Source of the DNA: Glycine soja | Taxonomy: Eukaryota > Streptophyta > Magnoliopsida > Fabales > Fabaceae | Length of the DNA stretch: 64,000 bases | Assembly (NCBI RefSeq): GCF_004193775.1 | Contig: NC_041007.1 | Coordinates: 30,570,699-30,634,698, forward strand | Direction: 5' to 3' | In this document: piece after piece, positions 22,871 to 34,502 of the stretch | Position numbering within the stretch: position 1 is the first letter of the stretch | Layout of the letters: each line of letters starts with the position of its first letter | Position numbers and translations under genes: made by a program | Notes under the pieces: generated by a model | What the model was told of the DNA's origin: nothing | The model's input: the letters and a program-made list of their open reading frames with translations, nothing else | Databases searched by the model: none

Positions 22871-24126
22871 AAGTTCATTATTTGATTTGGCTTCTTCTGG
22901 AGGATCTTCATTGCTTCCTTTCCCTTTTCCTTTAGAATCTTGTCCATGAATATGAATTTGTTCTAAAGATTCTGCAATATCATCTAGCATATTCTTTCTT
23001 GACAAGATAGCATTAGATTCATCAAAAGTAACATGAATGGATTCCTCAATATTCATAGTTCTTTTATTATGTATCCTATATGTATTAGATTGCATCAAAT
23101 TTTCCTAGACTATCTTTACCATTATTAAGCACAAAACATTTGCAACCAAAAACATGTAGATGTGAAATGTTGGGTTTTCTACCATTATATAACTCATATG
23201 GGGTTTTCTTTAAAATGGGCCTTATTAAGGCCCTATTCATGATGTAACATGCAGTATTGACGGCTTCAGCCCAAAAATATTTTGGAAGAAAAGTATCATT
23301 TAATAAAGTTCTAGCAATTTCTTCCAATGGCCTATTTTTCCTCTCAACAACTCCATTTTGTTGAGGGGTTCTAGGTGCAGAAAAATTATGTTCAATACCA
23401 TGTTCTTCACAAAATAATTCAAAATCTTTGTTTTCAAATTCACCCCCATGATCACTTCTAATGGATGCAATCTTAAGATTTTTCTTGTTTTGTATAACTT
23501 TAGCAAGTTTTCTAAATGCTTGGAATGCATCACTTTTATGAGTAATGAATAATGTCTAAGTATATCTAGAGAAATCATCAACTATAACAAGAGCATAGTA
23601 ATTTCCTCCAAAACTCATGGTTCTAGATGGACCAAATAAATCCATATGCAATAATTGTAAGGGTTGAGAGGTCGAAACAATATTTTTAGGTTTGAATGAG
23701 ACTTTAGTTTGTTTACCCTTTTGACATGCATCACATAGTTTATCTTTTTCAAATTTCAATTTAGGAAAACCAACTACTAAATATTTTGAAATTAATTTGT
23801 TTAAGTGGTCCATGTTTATGTGAGCAATTCTTTTATGCCATAACCATGGATCATCATCTTTGCTAAGAAAACAATGATTGTTATCTAGTTTTAGGCTTAA
23901 GTCTATCATGTATACATTGTTGACTCTATGTCCTACATGCTTTATATTAATGTCATGCTTATGTTCTATAAGACATTTTTGAGAATCAAATGATACTAGA
24001 TAGCCTTTGTCACATAATTGGCTAACACTAAGCAGGCTGTGCTTAAGACCTTCAACAAGTAGAACATTTTCAATGGAGTTTGAAGAATTTGTACCTATTT
24101 TACCAACTCCAAGAATTCTGCCTTTG
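22871..24126 (-). pseudogene. Copia integrase (decayed, first half of pol)
   Basis: The minus strand carries the integrase zinc region (WHKRIAHINMDHLNKL and CDACQKGK) and the start of the catalytic core (LHMDLFGPSRT, YALVIVDDFSRYT). The core end (FWAEAVNTACYIMNR, TPYELYNGRKPNISHLHVFG) is in another frame. At least two frameshifts and several stops break it, including one right after SRYT. Integrase would insert cDNA into the genome. The upstream end is cut by the solo LTR at 24127-25719. Confidence 0.9.
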
Positions 24127-25719
24127 TGTCATACCGTAATTTCGTCCGGGGATTATTACTTGATGACATGCAATAAATCAAGTCCCGAGACGTCTCAGAA
24201 ATCGAAAGGAAGCAGGCTTGCGTGTTCCGTGAAATTCTGTAATGTGGCGGAAGTCGAAAAGAGGTGTTTTTGCGCAATCCGTAAGTTTCCGTGACTTCTT
24301 TGAAAGGTAAAAAAGGAGTAAATACATAATCCATAAGTATTCGTAACCTTGCGGAAGGAAAATAAGTATCGTTACGAAATTCGTAAAGTTTCGTAATGTT
24401 ACGGAAAAAGAATTACAAAAAAATAGAAAGGGGGGTGCATTTAGTAAAATGGGGGGTGTAAATAGTAATCAGGCCCACTTGGGCCTTCCAGAAGCTTCCT
24501 CCAGAAGGCTGTTGCTTCTGGAGGAAGCAACCTGGCTCGCCTGGGCGAGCTGAGCTCGCCTGGGTGAGCTGGGCGGCAAGCATCTCCCCTATTTTGCTAT
24601 AAATAGGGGAGGAAGTGAAGAAGAAAAGGGTTCAGCCCCTTAGGCACTTCTCTCTCTTTCGAATTTGCTTGGAAAAATTGTTTCCGTGAAGAAAGTCTAA
24701 GCCGAGGCACTTCCAAAACGCTTCCGTAACGTTTCCGTGAAGAATTTCGCAAAAGGTTTCAACCGTTCTTCGGCGTTCTTCATTCGTTCTTCATTGTTCT
24801 TCGATCTTCAACGGGTAAGTACCTCAAATCAAGCTTTTCAATTCATTCTATGAACCCGTGGTGGTCCACATTGCGTTTCATGTATTTTCATTCTCATTTT
24901 CATTTACTTTTTATACCGCCTTTTGACGTGCTTAAGCCATTTATTTAATTTATTCCTCGCTTAATGTAAAAATAAAATAAATTTCCACCGATCGTTTGAA
25001 TTGTATCATCCGGTAATTTTTGTTAAAATGAATTCCGACCGTTCGGTCGTGCCGTAACCACGTTGGAAATAAAAAAAAAGAGGTAAAATAATAATATAAT
25101 AACCAAAAAAAATATTTCTTTAGTAAAGTAAAGCGGAAAATCAATCAGACGTTTTCTCTTTGGGAGTTCTCATTCTTAATTGAATTGACTAAATAACTAA
25201 AGTGAAACTAAGGCTAAAATCAACTCGCCTAGTCAAGCTCGTGCACAAAAATAGGGTTTTGAAAATTTATCATTTCAGTTTTCTTACCAAGTAAAATGGA
25301 TCATTTTTAAGGTCCAATGCCTTAAAATGATCACTTTTCAAGTAAAAAGAATCACTCGATTCACGCTTAAGGAAGAACTACGTAGGTCTGATTTCCTCTC
25401 CAAATGAGGGTACGTAGGAGCAAAAGCCCCGCTTTTGTCGACCTCAAAAAATAAAAAGAAATAAAAGTTAAGGTAACACAATTCCACAATTCTAGAAATA
25501 AGGCTGTTGTCTTTCGAGACAAACGTAAGAGGTGCTAATACCTTCCTCAAGTGTAAATACAACTCCCGAACTTAGAATTCTCATTTTGACCGGTTTCCTT
25601 CGGTTTTCCCGACGTTTTCCACAAATAAACGTTGGTGGCGACTCCGCGCACCTTTCCTCCTTTGGAAAGCGCATCCGTGAGCCTCGCCCTCGCTCGCCTG
25701 CGAAGGGCACGTTGCGACA
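24127..25719 (+). mobile_element. Solo Ogre-like LTR in copia pol
   Basis: It starts TGTCATACCG, ends TTGCGACA and is 1593 bp. The TSD ctttg is at 24122-24126 and 25720-25724. No PBS or PPT is present, so it is a solo LTR left by recombination of a full element. It has a TATA box (ctataaatag, about 24598), a 14-bp perfect hairpin at 24494-24528 and two GCTCGCC...GGCGAGC-type hairpins after it. Confidence 0.95.
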
Positions 25720-25724
25720 CTTTG

Positions 25725-26965
25725 TTGTTGACACCATATGTTACATGCCCGCTTTTCTTGGGAGAGATATGTGTAAACTTTGATGCATTTCTAGTCATAT
25801 GTTTTGAGCATCCGCTATCTACGTACCACTCCTTCCTCAAAGACACCTCTTCATCACTTTCATAACTTTTAGCCATTAGGCAGAGGTTAATCTCTTCATT
25901 TTCTGAATCTTCAGAAGATTCCATATCATTTTCATCTCATGTGATGTATGCTTTCTTCAATTTCTTTTCAGTAAAATTTTTCTTTTCAGACTTGTCCATC
26001 TTTTTCTTGAAGATAGAACAATCAACCCTCAGATGTCCAGGCTGATTGCACTCAAAGCACTTTGGAGTAGAGGATGAAGTTTATGTCCTTCTTTTAGATT
26101 TAAAATTGGGTCGCCTTTGATTTCCTCTTACTTTAAGAAACTTGTTGAACCTTTTTACAAAAAGGCTAAGATCATCATCTTTATCTAGATCAATTTCCTT
26201 ATCACTTTCTTCTTGGATTGAAGATGAGGCTTTAAGAGCAATTCCCTTCTTTTTCTTGTCATTTTCTTCATGTTGACTTAATCTCAATAATTCCATTTCA
26301 TGTTCCTGTAACTTTCCAAATAGAGTAGCAAGAGTCATGTTAGATAAATCTCTAGATTCAGTAATGGCTGTTACTTTAGGTTGCCATTCTCTGCTTAAAC
26401 ATCTTAACACTTTGTTTATGAGATCTTCATTTTGAAACTCTTTCCCTAATGCTGCAAGATGATTTACTATATGTGTAAACCTCTTTTGCATGTCTTGAAT
26501 GCTTTCATTTGCATTCATCCTAAATAGTTCATATTCATGAGTTAATGTGTTTATCCTAGATCTTTTAACATCTATTGTTCCTTCATGTGTTAATTGTAGA
26601 GTGTCCCACATTTCCTTAGCACTCTTACAATTTGAAACCCTGAAATATTCATCCATTCCCAGGGCAGATGTAATTATATTTTTGGCTTTTAAATTGTATT
26701 GTACTCATCTTTTATCCTCTTCAGACCATCTATCAGTAGGTTTTTGTATTGTTATGCTTTCACTTGATGTGCTTCCATCTATTGTAATTCTTTCTACTGT
26801 GGTGGGTATATAAGGCCCTATTTCTATGGCTTCCCAAATATTTAAGTCTATTGCCTCAATAAAAATTTGCATTTGGGTTTTCCAGTAGTGGTAACCCTCT
26901 CCATTAAAGATTGGAGGCCTATTGATTGAATTTCCTTTTGGAAATAAGAAGCTTGCTGAGGCCAT
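25725..26965 (-). pseudogene. Copia Gag and protease (decayed)
   Basis: Gag starts at ATG 26963-26965 (MASASFLFPKG) with the capsid region (YFRVSNCKSAKEMWDTL) downstream. The CCHC knuckle CFECNQPGHLRVDC lies at 26018-26059. The protease site YVDSGCSKHM has DSG at 25811-25819. In-frame stops lie near 26704 and 26080, and the protease is cut by the solo LTR at 25719; its continuation resumes at 24126. It could package RNA and process polyprotein in an intact copy, but not here. Confidence 0.9.
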
Positions 26966-27000
26966 TTTTTTTCTTGAAGCTTCTAAACTTTATACAAGAA

Positions 27001-27016
27001 TGAAGCTCTGATACCA
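27001..27016 (-). other. Primer binding site of the copia element
   Basis: The plus strand TGAAGCTCTGATACCA reads TGGTATCAGAGCTTCA on the element strand, a perfect-looking complement of the initiator tRNA-Met 3' end. It lies two bases from the 5' LTR. Confidence 0.95.
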
Positions 27017-27018
27017 CT

Positions 27019-28110
27019 TGTTAGACAAGTGGCCTCAGATATCTTAAGAAGGCGGGTTGAATTAAGATATTACAAACTATTTCCCCAATAAAAATTCTAT
27101 TTCACTTTCTATTCAAGTTTCAAATTCCCTTAACAATGAATTCCTTAAATAATGATTCAAATAGAACAATTTGAATATAAATATAAAAAAATAATAAATA
27201 AAAGAGTTTAAGGGAAGAGAAAGTGAAAACTCAGATTTATACTGGCTCGGCCACACCCTTGTGCCTACGTCCAGTCCCCAAGCAACCCGCTTGAGAGTTC
27301 CACTATCTTGTAAAATCCTTTTACAAGTTCTGAACACACAAGGACAATCCTTCCTTTGTGTTTCAGAATTCTTTTACAACAAGAGACCCTCGGTCTCTTA
27401 ATCCCTTAGAGAATTAGAAAGAAGAGAAGAATGAATCTCTCTTGAAAGAGATAGATTTTACAATCTGAGCACTCAAATGATTCCTTATTGAATTGCAAGT
27501 GTATTGACCAAGGAATTCTTAAGAGGATAAAATGATTTTGCTCTTTGAGAGAATAAACACTTGTTGTTCTGAAAAACTCTGAGCAAATTCGTGTTCTAAG
27601 TCACATATATATAGACCTTTGGTGGTCATGTAAAAACCATTTGAGAAGATGTGACTCTTAGAAATATTTTTCTGAAAATCTTCTCTGGTAATCGATTATA
27701 GGATTTGTCTAATCGATTACAGCTTTTAAAATTTTGAATTAAAACGTTTATTAATTGCTGGTAATCGATTACCAATATTGTGTAATCGATTACTCAGTCT
27801 AAAATTTGAATTTAAATATTTAGTAGCTATTGTAAATCATTTTTGGCCACTGGTAATCGATTACATCCTCTGGTAATCGATTACCAGAGAGTAAATCTCT
27901 TGAAAAACATTTTTTTAACTTAAATTACTTGGCCAAACCTTTTGCTATATCAATTAGGAATTCCCTTCCTAAAATGCTAGTGATCATCTTGATGTTGTGG
28001 CTTGTATTCTTGAATAATTGTCTTGAATTTAAACTTGAAAAGCCCATTTGCATCATTTGCATCAAATCATCATGATCATCATCAAAACACCCAAGTCATT
28101 TGCTTCTACA
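27019..28110 (-). repeat. 5' LTR of the copia element
   Basis: 1092 bp, TGTTAGACAAG to GCTTCTACA. It differs from the 3' LTR by about 25 substitutions and one indel. On the element strand, transcription would begin after the tatatata near 27605-27613. The palindromes GTAATCGATTAC lie at about 27885 to 27685, just upstream of that TATA. Open frame 27113-27337 is LTR sequence, not a gene. Confidence 0.95.
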
Positions 28111-30710
28111 ACTTACCACTCATGAGTCCGAGCCTAGAGTTATACAATAAAACTTTCTGTCCGACCATGAAGTCCTTCTTAGCTATCAAGCTGTCATGGA
28201 ACTTCTTGGTCTTCTCCTTGTAGAATTTTGAAATCTCATAGCCTTCTAACCAGATCTCATCTAGCTCACTTAGTTGCAACTTCCTTTCCTCTCCAGCCTG
28301 ATCAATAGAGAAGTTGCAGGTCTTTACAGCCCAGTAGCCTTGGTGCTCTATCTATACTGGAAGATAACATGCCTTGCCAAAGACAACCCGATAAGGAGAC
28401 ATTCCTATGGGTGCTTTGTAGGAAGTCCTATGCGCCCAAAGAACATTATCTAGCCTGGTGCTCCAATCCTTTCTATTCGGCTGAACAATCTTCTCTAAGA
28501 TCCTTTTTATTTCCCTATTTGAAATCTCAGCCTGCCCATTAGTTTGGGGGTGGTATGGTGTCGAAATTCTGTGCACGACCCCATACTTTTTGAGCAAGGC
28601 ATACATGGATCTAATACAAAAATGGGTGCCTTGATCACTAACGATGGCTTTGGGGACTCCAAACCTGCAAAACAGATTAGATCTAACAAAATCCACAACG
28701 ACCTTAGCATCGTTAGTTCTGGTGGGTTTGGCTTCCACCCATTTTGAAACAATCAACAGCAAGGAGAATATAAACAAAACCAAAAGAGACAGGGAAAGGC
28801 CCCATAAAATCTATACCCCAAACATCAAACACCTCATAAAATAACATGGGTTGTTGAGGCATTTGCTGTCTCCATGAAGGTGAGCCGCCTGCTCTCTGAC
28901 AAGGCTCACAAGTGCTACAGATTCTCCATGCATCCTTGAAGATGGTGGGACAATAGAAACCGCAGTTAAGCACCTTGCGAGCTGTCCTCTGTATGCCAAG
29001 ATGGCCACCTGGTGCGGAAGAATGACAGAATTGCAGGACTAAGTCAATCTCGTGGTCTGGAATGCATCTCCTAATAACCTGGTCACTACACAACTTCCAC
29101 AAATAGGGGTCATCCCAATTATAATGCTTAGCATTGCTCTTAATTTTATCATTTTGAGCTTTAGATGCTAAGGGAGGAAAAACAGAAGCAACCAAATAAT
29201 TCACAATATTAGCAAACCAGGGAGTGGGGAAGGAATCAGAAATACTATACAGAATGTACAAATGGTCATCTGGAAAATCATCCCGAATGGGTGAGTCCTC
29301 AGACACACGCTCAATCCTACTCAGATGGTCAGCAACGAGGTTCTGTGCACCACTCTGATCACAGATCTCCAAATCAAACTCTTAGAGCCAAAGCATCCAC
29401 CTGATCAATCTAGGCTTTGATTCAGCCTTCTTCAATAGGTACTTTAGAGCTGCATGGTCAGTATAAACAATAACACGAGTACTAAGCAAATATGAACGAA
29501 ATTTTTCAAGAGCAAAAACTATCACTAACAGCTCCTTCTCTGTGGTAGTGTAATTTTCTTGAGCAGCATCCAAAGTTCTGGAAGCGTACTAGATCACCCG
29601 AGGCAGCTTATCAATCTTTTGAGCAAGGATAACCCCCAATGCGTAATTGGATGCATCACACATTAGCTTAAATGGGGTTGTCCAACCAGGTGCCTGAATG
29701 ATAGGGGTGGGAGTCACCGCACGCTTGAGGCAATCAAAAGCCTCTTTGCATTGGTCATCAAAATCAAACTCCACCTCCTTTTGCAGCAGATTGGATAGTG
29801 GAAGGGCCACTTTGCTAAAATCCTTGATAAAGTGCCTATAAAACCTTGCATGACCAAGAAAAGAATGAACCTCTCGCACGCAAGAGGGGTAAGGCAATTG
29901 TGAAATAACATCTATTTTTGCAGGGTCTACCTTTATGCCCCTATTCGAAATGATATGCCCTAAAACTATACATTGTTCTACCATGAAGTGACATTTTTCA
30001 AAATTCAGCACAAGGTTAGTTTCAATGCATCTATCAAGAACTCTATCCAGACTATCCAAACATGCATCAAAAGAAGATCCATAAACAGTAAATTCTTACA
30101 TAAACACCTCTATGCAAGTCTCTAAAAAATCACTGAAAATGCTAAGCATACACCGCTGGAAGGTACCCGGGGCATTGCATAGGCCAAAAGACATCCTTCT
30201 ATAGGCAAAAGTGCCAAAGGGACAGGTGAATGTGGTCTTTTCTTGATCCTCAGGAGCAATATAAATTTGTAAATAACCAGAAAAACCATCAAGAAAACAG
30301 TAATGAGACTTACCTGCCAAGCACTCAAGCATTTGATCAATGAAAGGTAGGGGAAAATGATCTTTTCTGGTTACCTGATTCAACCTCCTATAATAAATGC
30401 AGACTCGCCAGCTATTCTGCACTCTTGTGGGGATAAGCTCATCCTTTTCATTCTTGATCACTGTCAGGCATGTCTTCTTAGGAACCACTTGGACTAGACT
30501 CACCCACTGGCTGTCAGAAATGGGGTAGATGATTCCAACTTGTAAGAGCTTGGTCACTTCCTTTTTCACCACATCTGGAATGACGGGGTTGAGTCGCCGT
30601 TGTGGCTGCCTCAATGGCTTCGCTCCATCCTCTAAAAGTATCCTATGCATGTAGGTAGATGGGCTAATACCAGGAATGTCTGCTAATGTCCATCCAATGG
30701 CTTTCTTGTG
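28111..30710 (-). pseudogene. Athila-like pol: RT, RNase H and most of integrase
   Basis: On the minus strand, RT (30650-30096) runs into RNase H (30059-29382: [25 protein letters not shown]). Integrase follows (29372-28352: HLGIQRTARKVL and CSTCEPCQRAGG zinc region, [31 protein letters not shown]). The RT active site is destroyed: where FMDD is expected the codons are TAA (30096-30098) and GAA. More stops or frameshifts lie near 29580, 29375, 28750 and 28350. The RT start abuts the 5' LTR, so upstream pol and gag are gone. The end of integrase lies at 9585-9385 beyond the copia insertion. Confidence 0.93.
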
Positions 30711-31801
30711 CTAGGTCGTCTCCCAATGAGCAATGGTCAACCAAACGTTCATAACATATAGTAATAAAATAGTAACGAATTGGGGGGGTTGTTGGTTTTT
30801 GTAATTTAAACAGCGAGCAAATTTTAATTAGAAAATAATAGAATTAAAACATGTTTCCCCTTGATTCACAAGCAAGTCTCTTATCCTAGGTTACGAGAAT
30901 TTATCCTTTATCAGTTCAACCACTTAATCCAACCCTAAATTAAATTACTAAGCGAAATTTAACATAAGGTTGTCATTATGTGATTAAGCAACACATACAC
31001 CAATTAATCATGAACGAAACTGATCATTAAGCATGAACATAAATTAAGCATAGAGACAGTTAATCAAGCACTAAGCATGCATGGATTACTAGCAACAAAT
31101 ACAAAATAATTGGTGAAGAGGAAAAATTGATCAGAATTCAATAGTAATAATAGAACCTCAAAGAGAGCTGTGCTTGATCCTCAAGAGAAAACAACGCTAG
31201 AGACTTAGCCTTCCATTAATCAGTAGAAAACGAAATTGCAGATTGAAGCAGAAAACAAAATTGCAGATTGAAGCAGAATACGAATTTTATTGCTACGTGA
31301 ATAGTATGCATGAACAGTAAAAACTGGAATTGCAAAACATAAAATTATTCTACTCTCCAAAAACGAAAAAACTCCTAAAACTAAAACGTTGGTGCTGTTA
31401 TATAGGTTCTCAGTCCCAAAGCTTACAAATCTGTTTTAAGTCCAAGCCCATAAATAAAATAAAATCTGGACAAGATAAGATAAGATTTGATAAAATAAAA
31501 TCTAGATTAAATAAAATCTAGATAAGATAAGATAAGATTGGATGAAATAATATCTAGATGAGATACAATCTGGATAAGATAAGATTTGATAAAATAAAAT
31601 TGTCTGCTCTCTTCAAGTCCAAGCCCAATTCTGGATTCAAGCCCAATTGCTTATAATTCTCTTGAAATTAAATTAAAACACAAAATTAGTCCAGTAGGCC
31701 CAAATGATAAAACTGCATAATTAATTTGACAATTAAGGCTAATTAGTAATTAAAATAGTGACAAAAAGGGTTAAGAAATAGGAAAAAATAATGACACATC
31801 A
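30711..31801 (-). repeat. 5' LTR of the Athila-like element, inner end deleted
   Basis: It matches 6310-7400 but lacks the roughly 64 bp found at 6247-6310 and has no PBS. The break lies in the shared bases ctaggtcg next to RT sequence. It ends ACACATCA at the TSD gctag. Confidence 0.88.
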
Positions 31802-31806
31802 GCTAG

Positions 31807-32773
31807 GTATTGATATTGTTGAGCTGGTGGGAAATTTGGCCATGTAGGAACGACAGTCACAGCATGGGTTCCTCCCTCCTTTTCATTCTCTTCATTTGCC
31901 CCAGCTTTCTCATTCATCAAAGCAGGATAATCAAATTTGCCTCTTCTCAGACTCACTTCGATTCTTTTGCCGGCAAAAACTAAATCGGCAAAGCTTGAAG
32001 GCGTGTAACCCACCATCTTTTCATAGTAGAACACTGGTAATGTGTTTACTATCATTGTTATCATCTCCTTCTCTGTCATTGGGGGTGCTACTTGAGCTAT
32101 CAGATCCCTCCACCTTTGGGTGTATTCTTTGAAAGATTCATGCTCCTTCTTGCACATGTTCTGTAGCTGCATCCAATCCGGAGCCATATCAGAATTATAC
32201 TGATACTGCCTAAGGAAGGCAACCATTAGGTCCTTCCAGGAATGGACTCAGAAAGGTTCCAAGTTAGTATACTAGGTGACGGCTTCCCCAGTAAGGCTCT
32301 CTTGGAAGAAATGCATCAGCAGTTTTTCATCTTTCGCGTATGCCCCCATCTTCCGACAGTACATCTTCAGGTGGTTCTTGGGGCAAGCAGCCCCCTTGTA
32401 CTTATCGAAATCAAACACCTTGAATTTCGGAGGGATGGTGACATCAGGCACTAGGCACAACTCTGCCATGTCAGCAAAAGCATGATCTCTTCCTCCTTCA
32501 GTAACCCTTAGCCTTTCTTCTATACGATCCAATTTCTCCATTTCCACCATAGCAGGAGGGACTCTTCCCATCGCAAAATGTAAGGGTTGTGATTGTGGGT
32601 GATATTGAGGGTCCTCCAAAGTGTTTGGCAAGGGTACACCACCAATTGCTTGCCCTTCAGCAGCATATCCGAGGCCAGGCTCAAAGTCAGCAAGATTGTG
32701 GTGGGGTACTTCGCGTGTCTCGCCCATGGGTTGAGAGACATGTGCATGATCAGATTGAGGTTGTCGGCTCTCC
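31807..32773 (-). pseudogene. Ogre-like Gag, central capsid part (element E, piece 2)
   Basis: The minus strand encodes the Gag middle: FKVFDFDKYKG, CPKNHLKMYCRKM, FFQESLTG, NMCKKEHESFKEYTQRWRDL and VNTLPVFYYEKMVGY. Close to 32230-32272 two stops replace residues that element D keeps (Trp as TAG, Arg as TGA), changes expected from C-to-T decay. The N-terminal part lies across insertion C (59709-60044) and the C-terminal part across the Athila element (5845-6241). The capsid region would form the particle core. Confidence 0.9.
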
Positions 32774-32778
32774 ATGGG

Positions 32779-34502
32779 TGTCATACCCTAATTTCATCTG
32801 GGGACCATTGTTTGTTGGCATGCGACCTTCGTTTGACCACCTCAAAATGTTTAACACCCATCATTATGGAATTCGTTAAGTTCCGAGATGTTTCGAGAAG
32901 AAACCGATCAAAAACACAAAAAACGGGAGTGCATTTAGCAAAGTGGGGTGTGGGTAAATAAACTGTTACACTCTAATTTCATCCGAGGACCATTGTTGAT
33001 CACTTCAGAAGGCTTAACACTCATCGCGGTGGAATCCATAAAGTTTCGTGAGATTTCGGAAAGAAAATGGCCAAAAACACAAAAATGGGGGGTGAACTTA
33101 TCAAGATAGGGGTGCAAATAGCAATTCAAATCTAGGCCCTTCCGTAACATTTTGAAAGTTGGGCTGCTTAAGGAGGAAGCAACTAGGTGGCAAGCTCCTT
33201 CACCTTGTTGAAAAATGGTTTCCGGGGTTTCCGTGGCTTCTGTAATGCTTCCGTAAAATTTCTAAAAACCTTGGATAAGCATATTTCACTTAACATTGGT
33301 GAAAGGGAAGAGAAAAAAAAAGGATGAATATCAAATTCGAAACACTTCCGTAACTTTTTCGTAAAGTACGAAAAGGTGGGTGATCTTAGTAATTGGGGTG
33401 CCCTTAGAAATCTTCCTCAAGAAGCCTCTGGGCGGCAAGCACCTCCCTTTTTCCCTATAAATAGAGGAGGGGGGCTCTTTCAAAATGTTCATGACCCCTA
33501 AGCTATGCATTTCGGCTATTTTGGGCAACAAACACGTTTTCGTGAAGAAAAATCGAGTCGAAGTGCTTCCATAACGCTTCCGTAAGCAATTTTGTGGAAA
33601 TTCTTCATCATTCTTCACCGTTCTTCGTCGTTCTTCAGTCTTCAACCGGTAAGTACTCGAAATTGAATCTTTCAATTCATTCTATGCACCCTTAGTGGTC
33701 CCTACTTGTTTTGTGTACTTTCACTTTAATTTCGCTTACTTTCAGTTTTCTTTTCTTCCTCTTTAACGAGCTTTTAACCGTTTATTTAAGTCGTTTTCTC
33801 ACCTAATAAATGATAAAATGAATTTCAACCGATCATTTGTGTTGTAATCTCGTTTAATCACTGTTAAAACAAAATCTAACTCATCGTTCACACTATAACC
33901 TCGGTTAAACAAAAAAAAGCAAAATAATAATAAAATAATAAAAATATCTTGAAAAAAAATAACAATAAAATAATCAAGAAAAATCAATCAGACGTTTTTC
34001 TTTGAAAGTTTCCTTGAATTAATTGACTAATAATCAAAGTGAAACCAAAGCTAAAATCAACTCACCAATCAAGCTTTGTCCGCAAAAATCACTAAAGACC
34101 GTTTTAAGGTCCAACGCCTTAAAGGGTCCTCTTTGCTTTTATCGGTTAACATGGACCGTTCAAAAGCATAAAATCAACATGTAATTTTACCACTTTTGCA
34201 AGAACTATGTAGGTCTGATTTCCTCATCGCAATTGAGGATACGTAAGAGCGAAAGTCCCGCTTTTGTCGACCACCGCAAGAAATCGTTAATGGTCCAACT
34301 CCTTAACCTTTGTCTCATTTCAAAACCAAGAGATCGTTAATGGTTCAACGCCTTAAACGACTTTTGTTCGGTTAAAATTGATCTTGCAAAAAAAGATCAA
34401 AACAACTTAACCAACGTTTAGTTCTAAAAGAACTACGTAGGTCTGATTTCCTCATCGCAATTGAGGATACGTAGGAGCGAGGGAAACACCCTTGTCGACC
34501 AC
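32779..34502 (+). repeat. 5' LTR of element C, 3' end missing
   Basis: It starts TGTCATACCC and aligns with the 3' LTR 57587-59374, including a TATA box (ctataaatag near 33458) and hairpin modules. It stops after gtcgaccac; the last roughly 330 bases, which carry TTGCGACA, are absent. The joined sequence is 3'UTR-like. Confidence 0.88.

Larger units (their letters stand above)
9586..28110 (-). mobile_element. Ty1/copia element with a third ORF (Sirevirus-like?)
   Basis: The TSD actta is at 9581-9585 and 28111-28115. The LTRs are 9586-10676 and 27019-28110. The PBS complementary to initiator tRNA-Met is at 27001-27016 and the polypurine tract at 10677-10690. Order on the minus strand is gag with CCHC knuckle, protease, integrase, RT, RNase H, then a separate third ORF; RT after integrase is the copia order. 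By eye the LTRs differ by about 25 substitutions and one indel, roughly 2.3%. Two later insertions break it (11309-19787 and 24127-25719), and gag-pol has several stops and frameshifts. A third ORF in the env position recalls Sireviruses, but clade assignment would need an RT phylogeny. Confidence 0.95.
6247..31801 (-). mobile_element. Athila-like Ty3/gypsy element, internally deleted
   Basis: The insertion splits an Ogre-like gag and is flanked by the 5-bp TSD gctag (6242-6246 and 31802-31806). Its termini are TGAT and ATCA. Direct LTRs lie at both ends, and between them are minus-strand pol (RT, RH, INT) and a 3' region of about 2 kb. The RT region abuts the 5' LTR, so the PBS, gag and protease have been deleted. 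Pol is split by a copia element (9586-28110), and a MITE sits in the 3' region. Pol wording (GWTLADI.GISPS, LLEDGAKPLRQPQRRLNP) is typical of the Athila clade. No Athila env-like ORF is seen. The element is dead. Confidence 0.92.
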
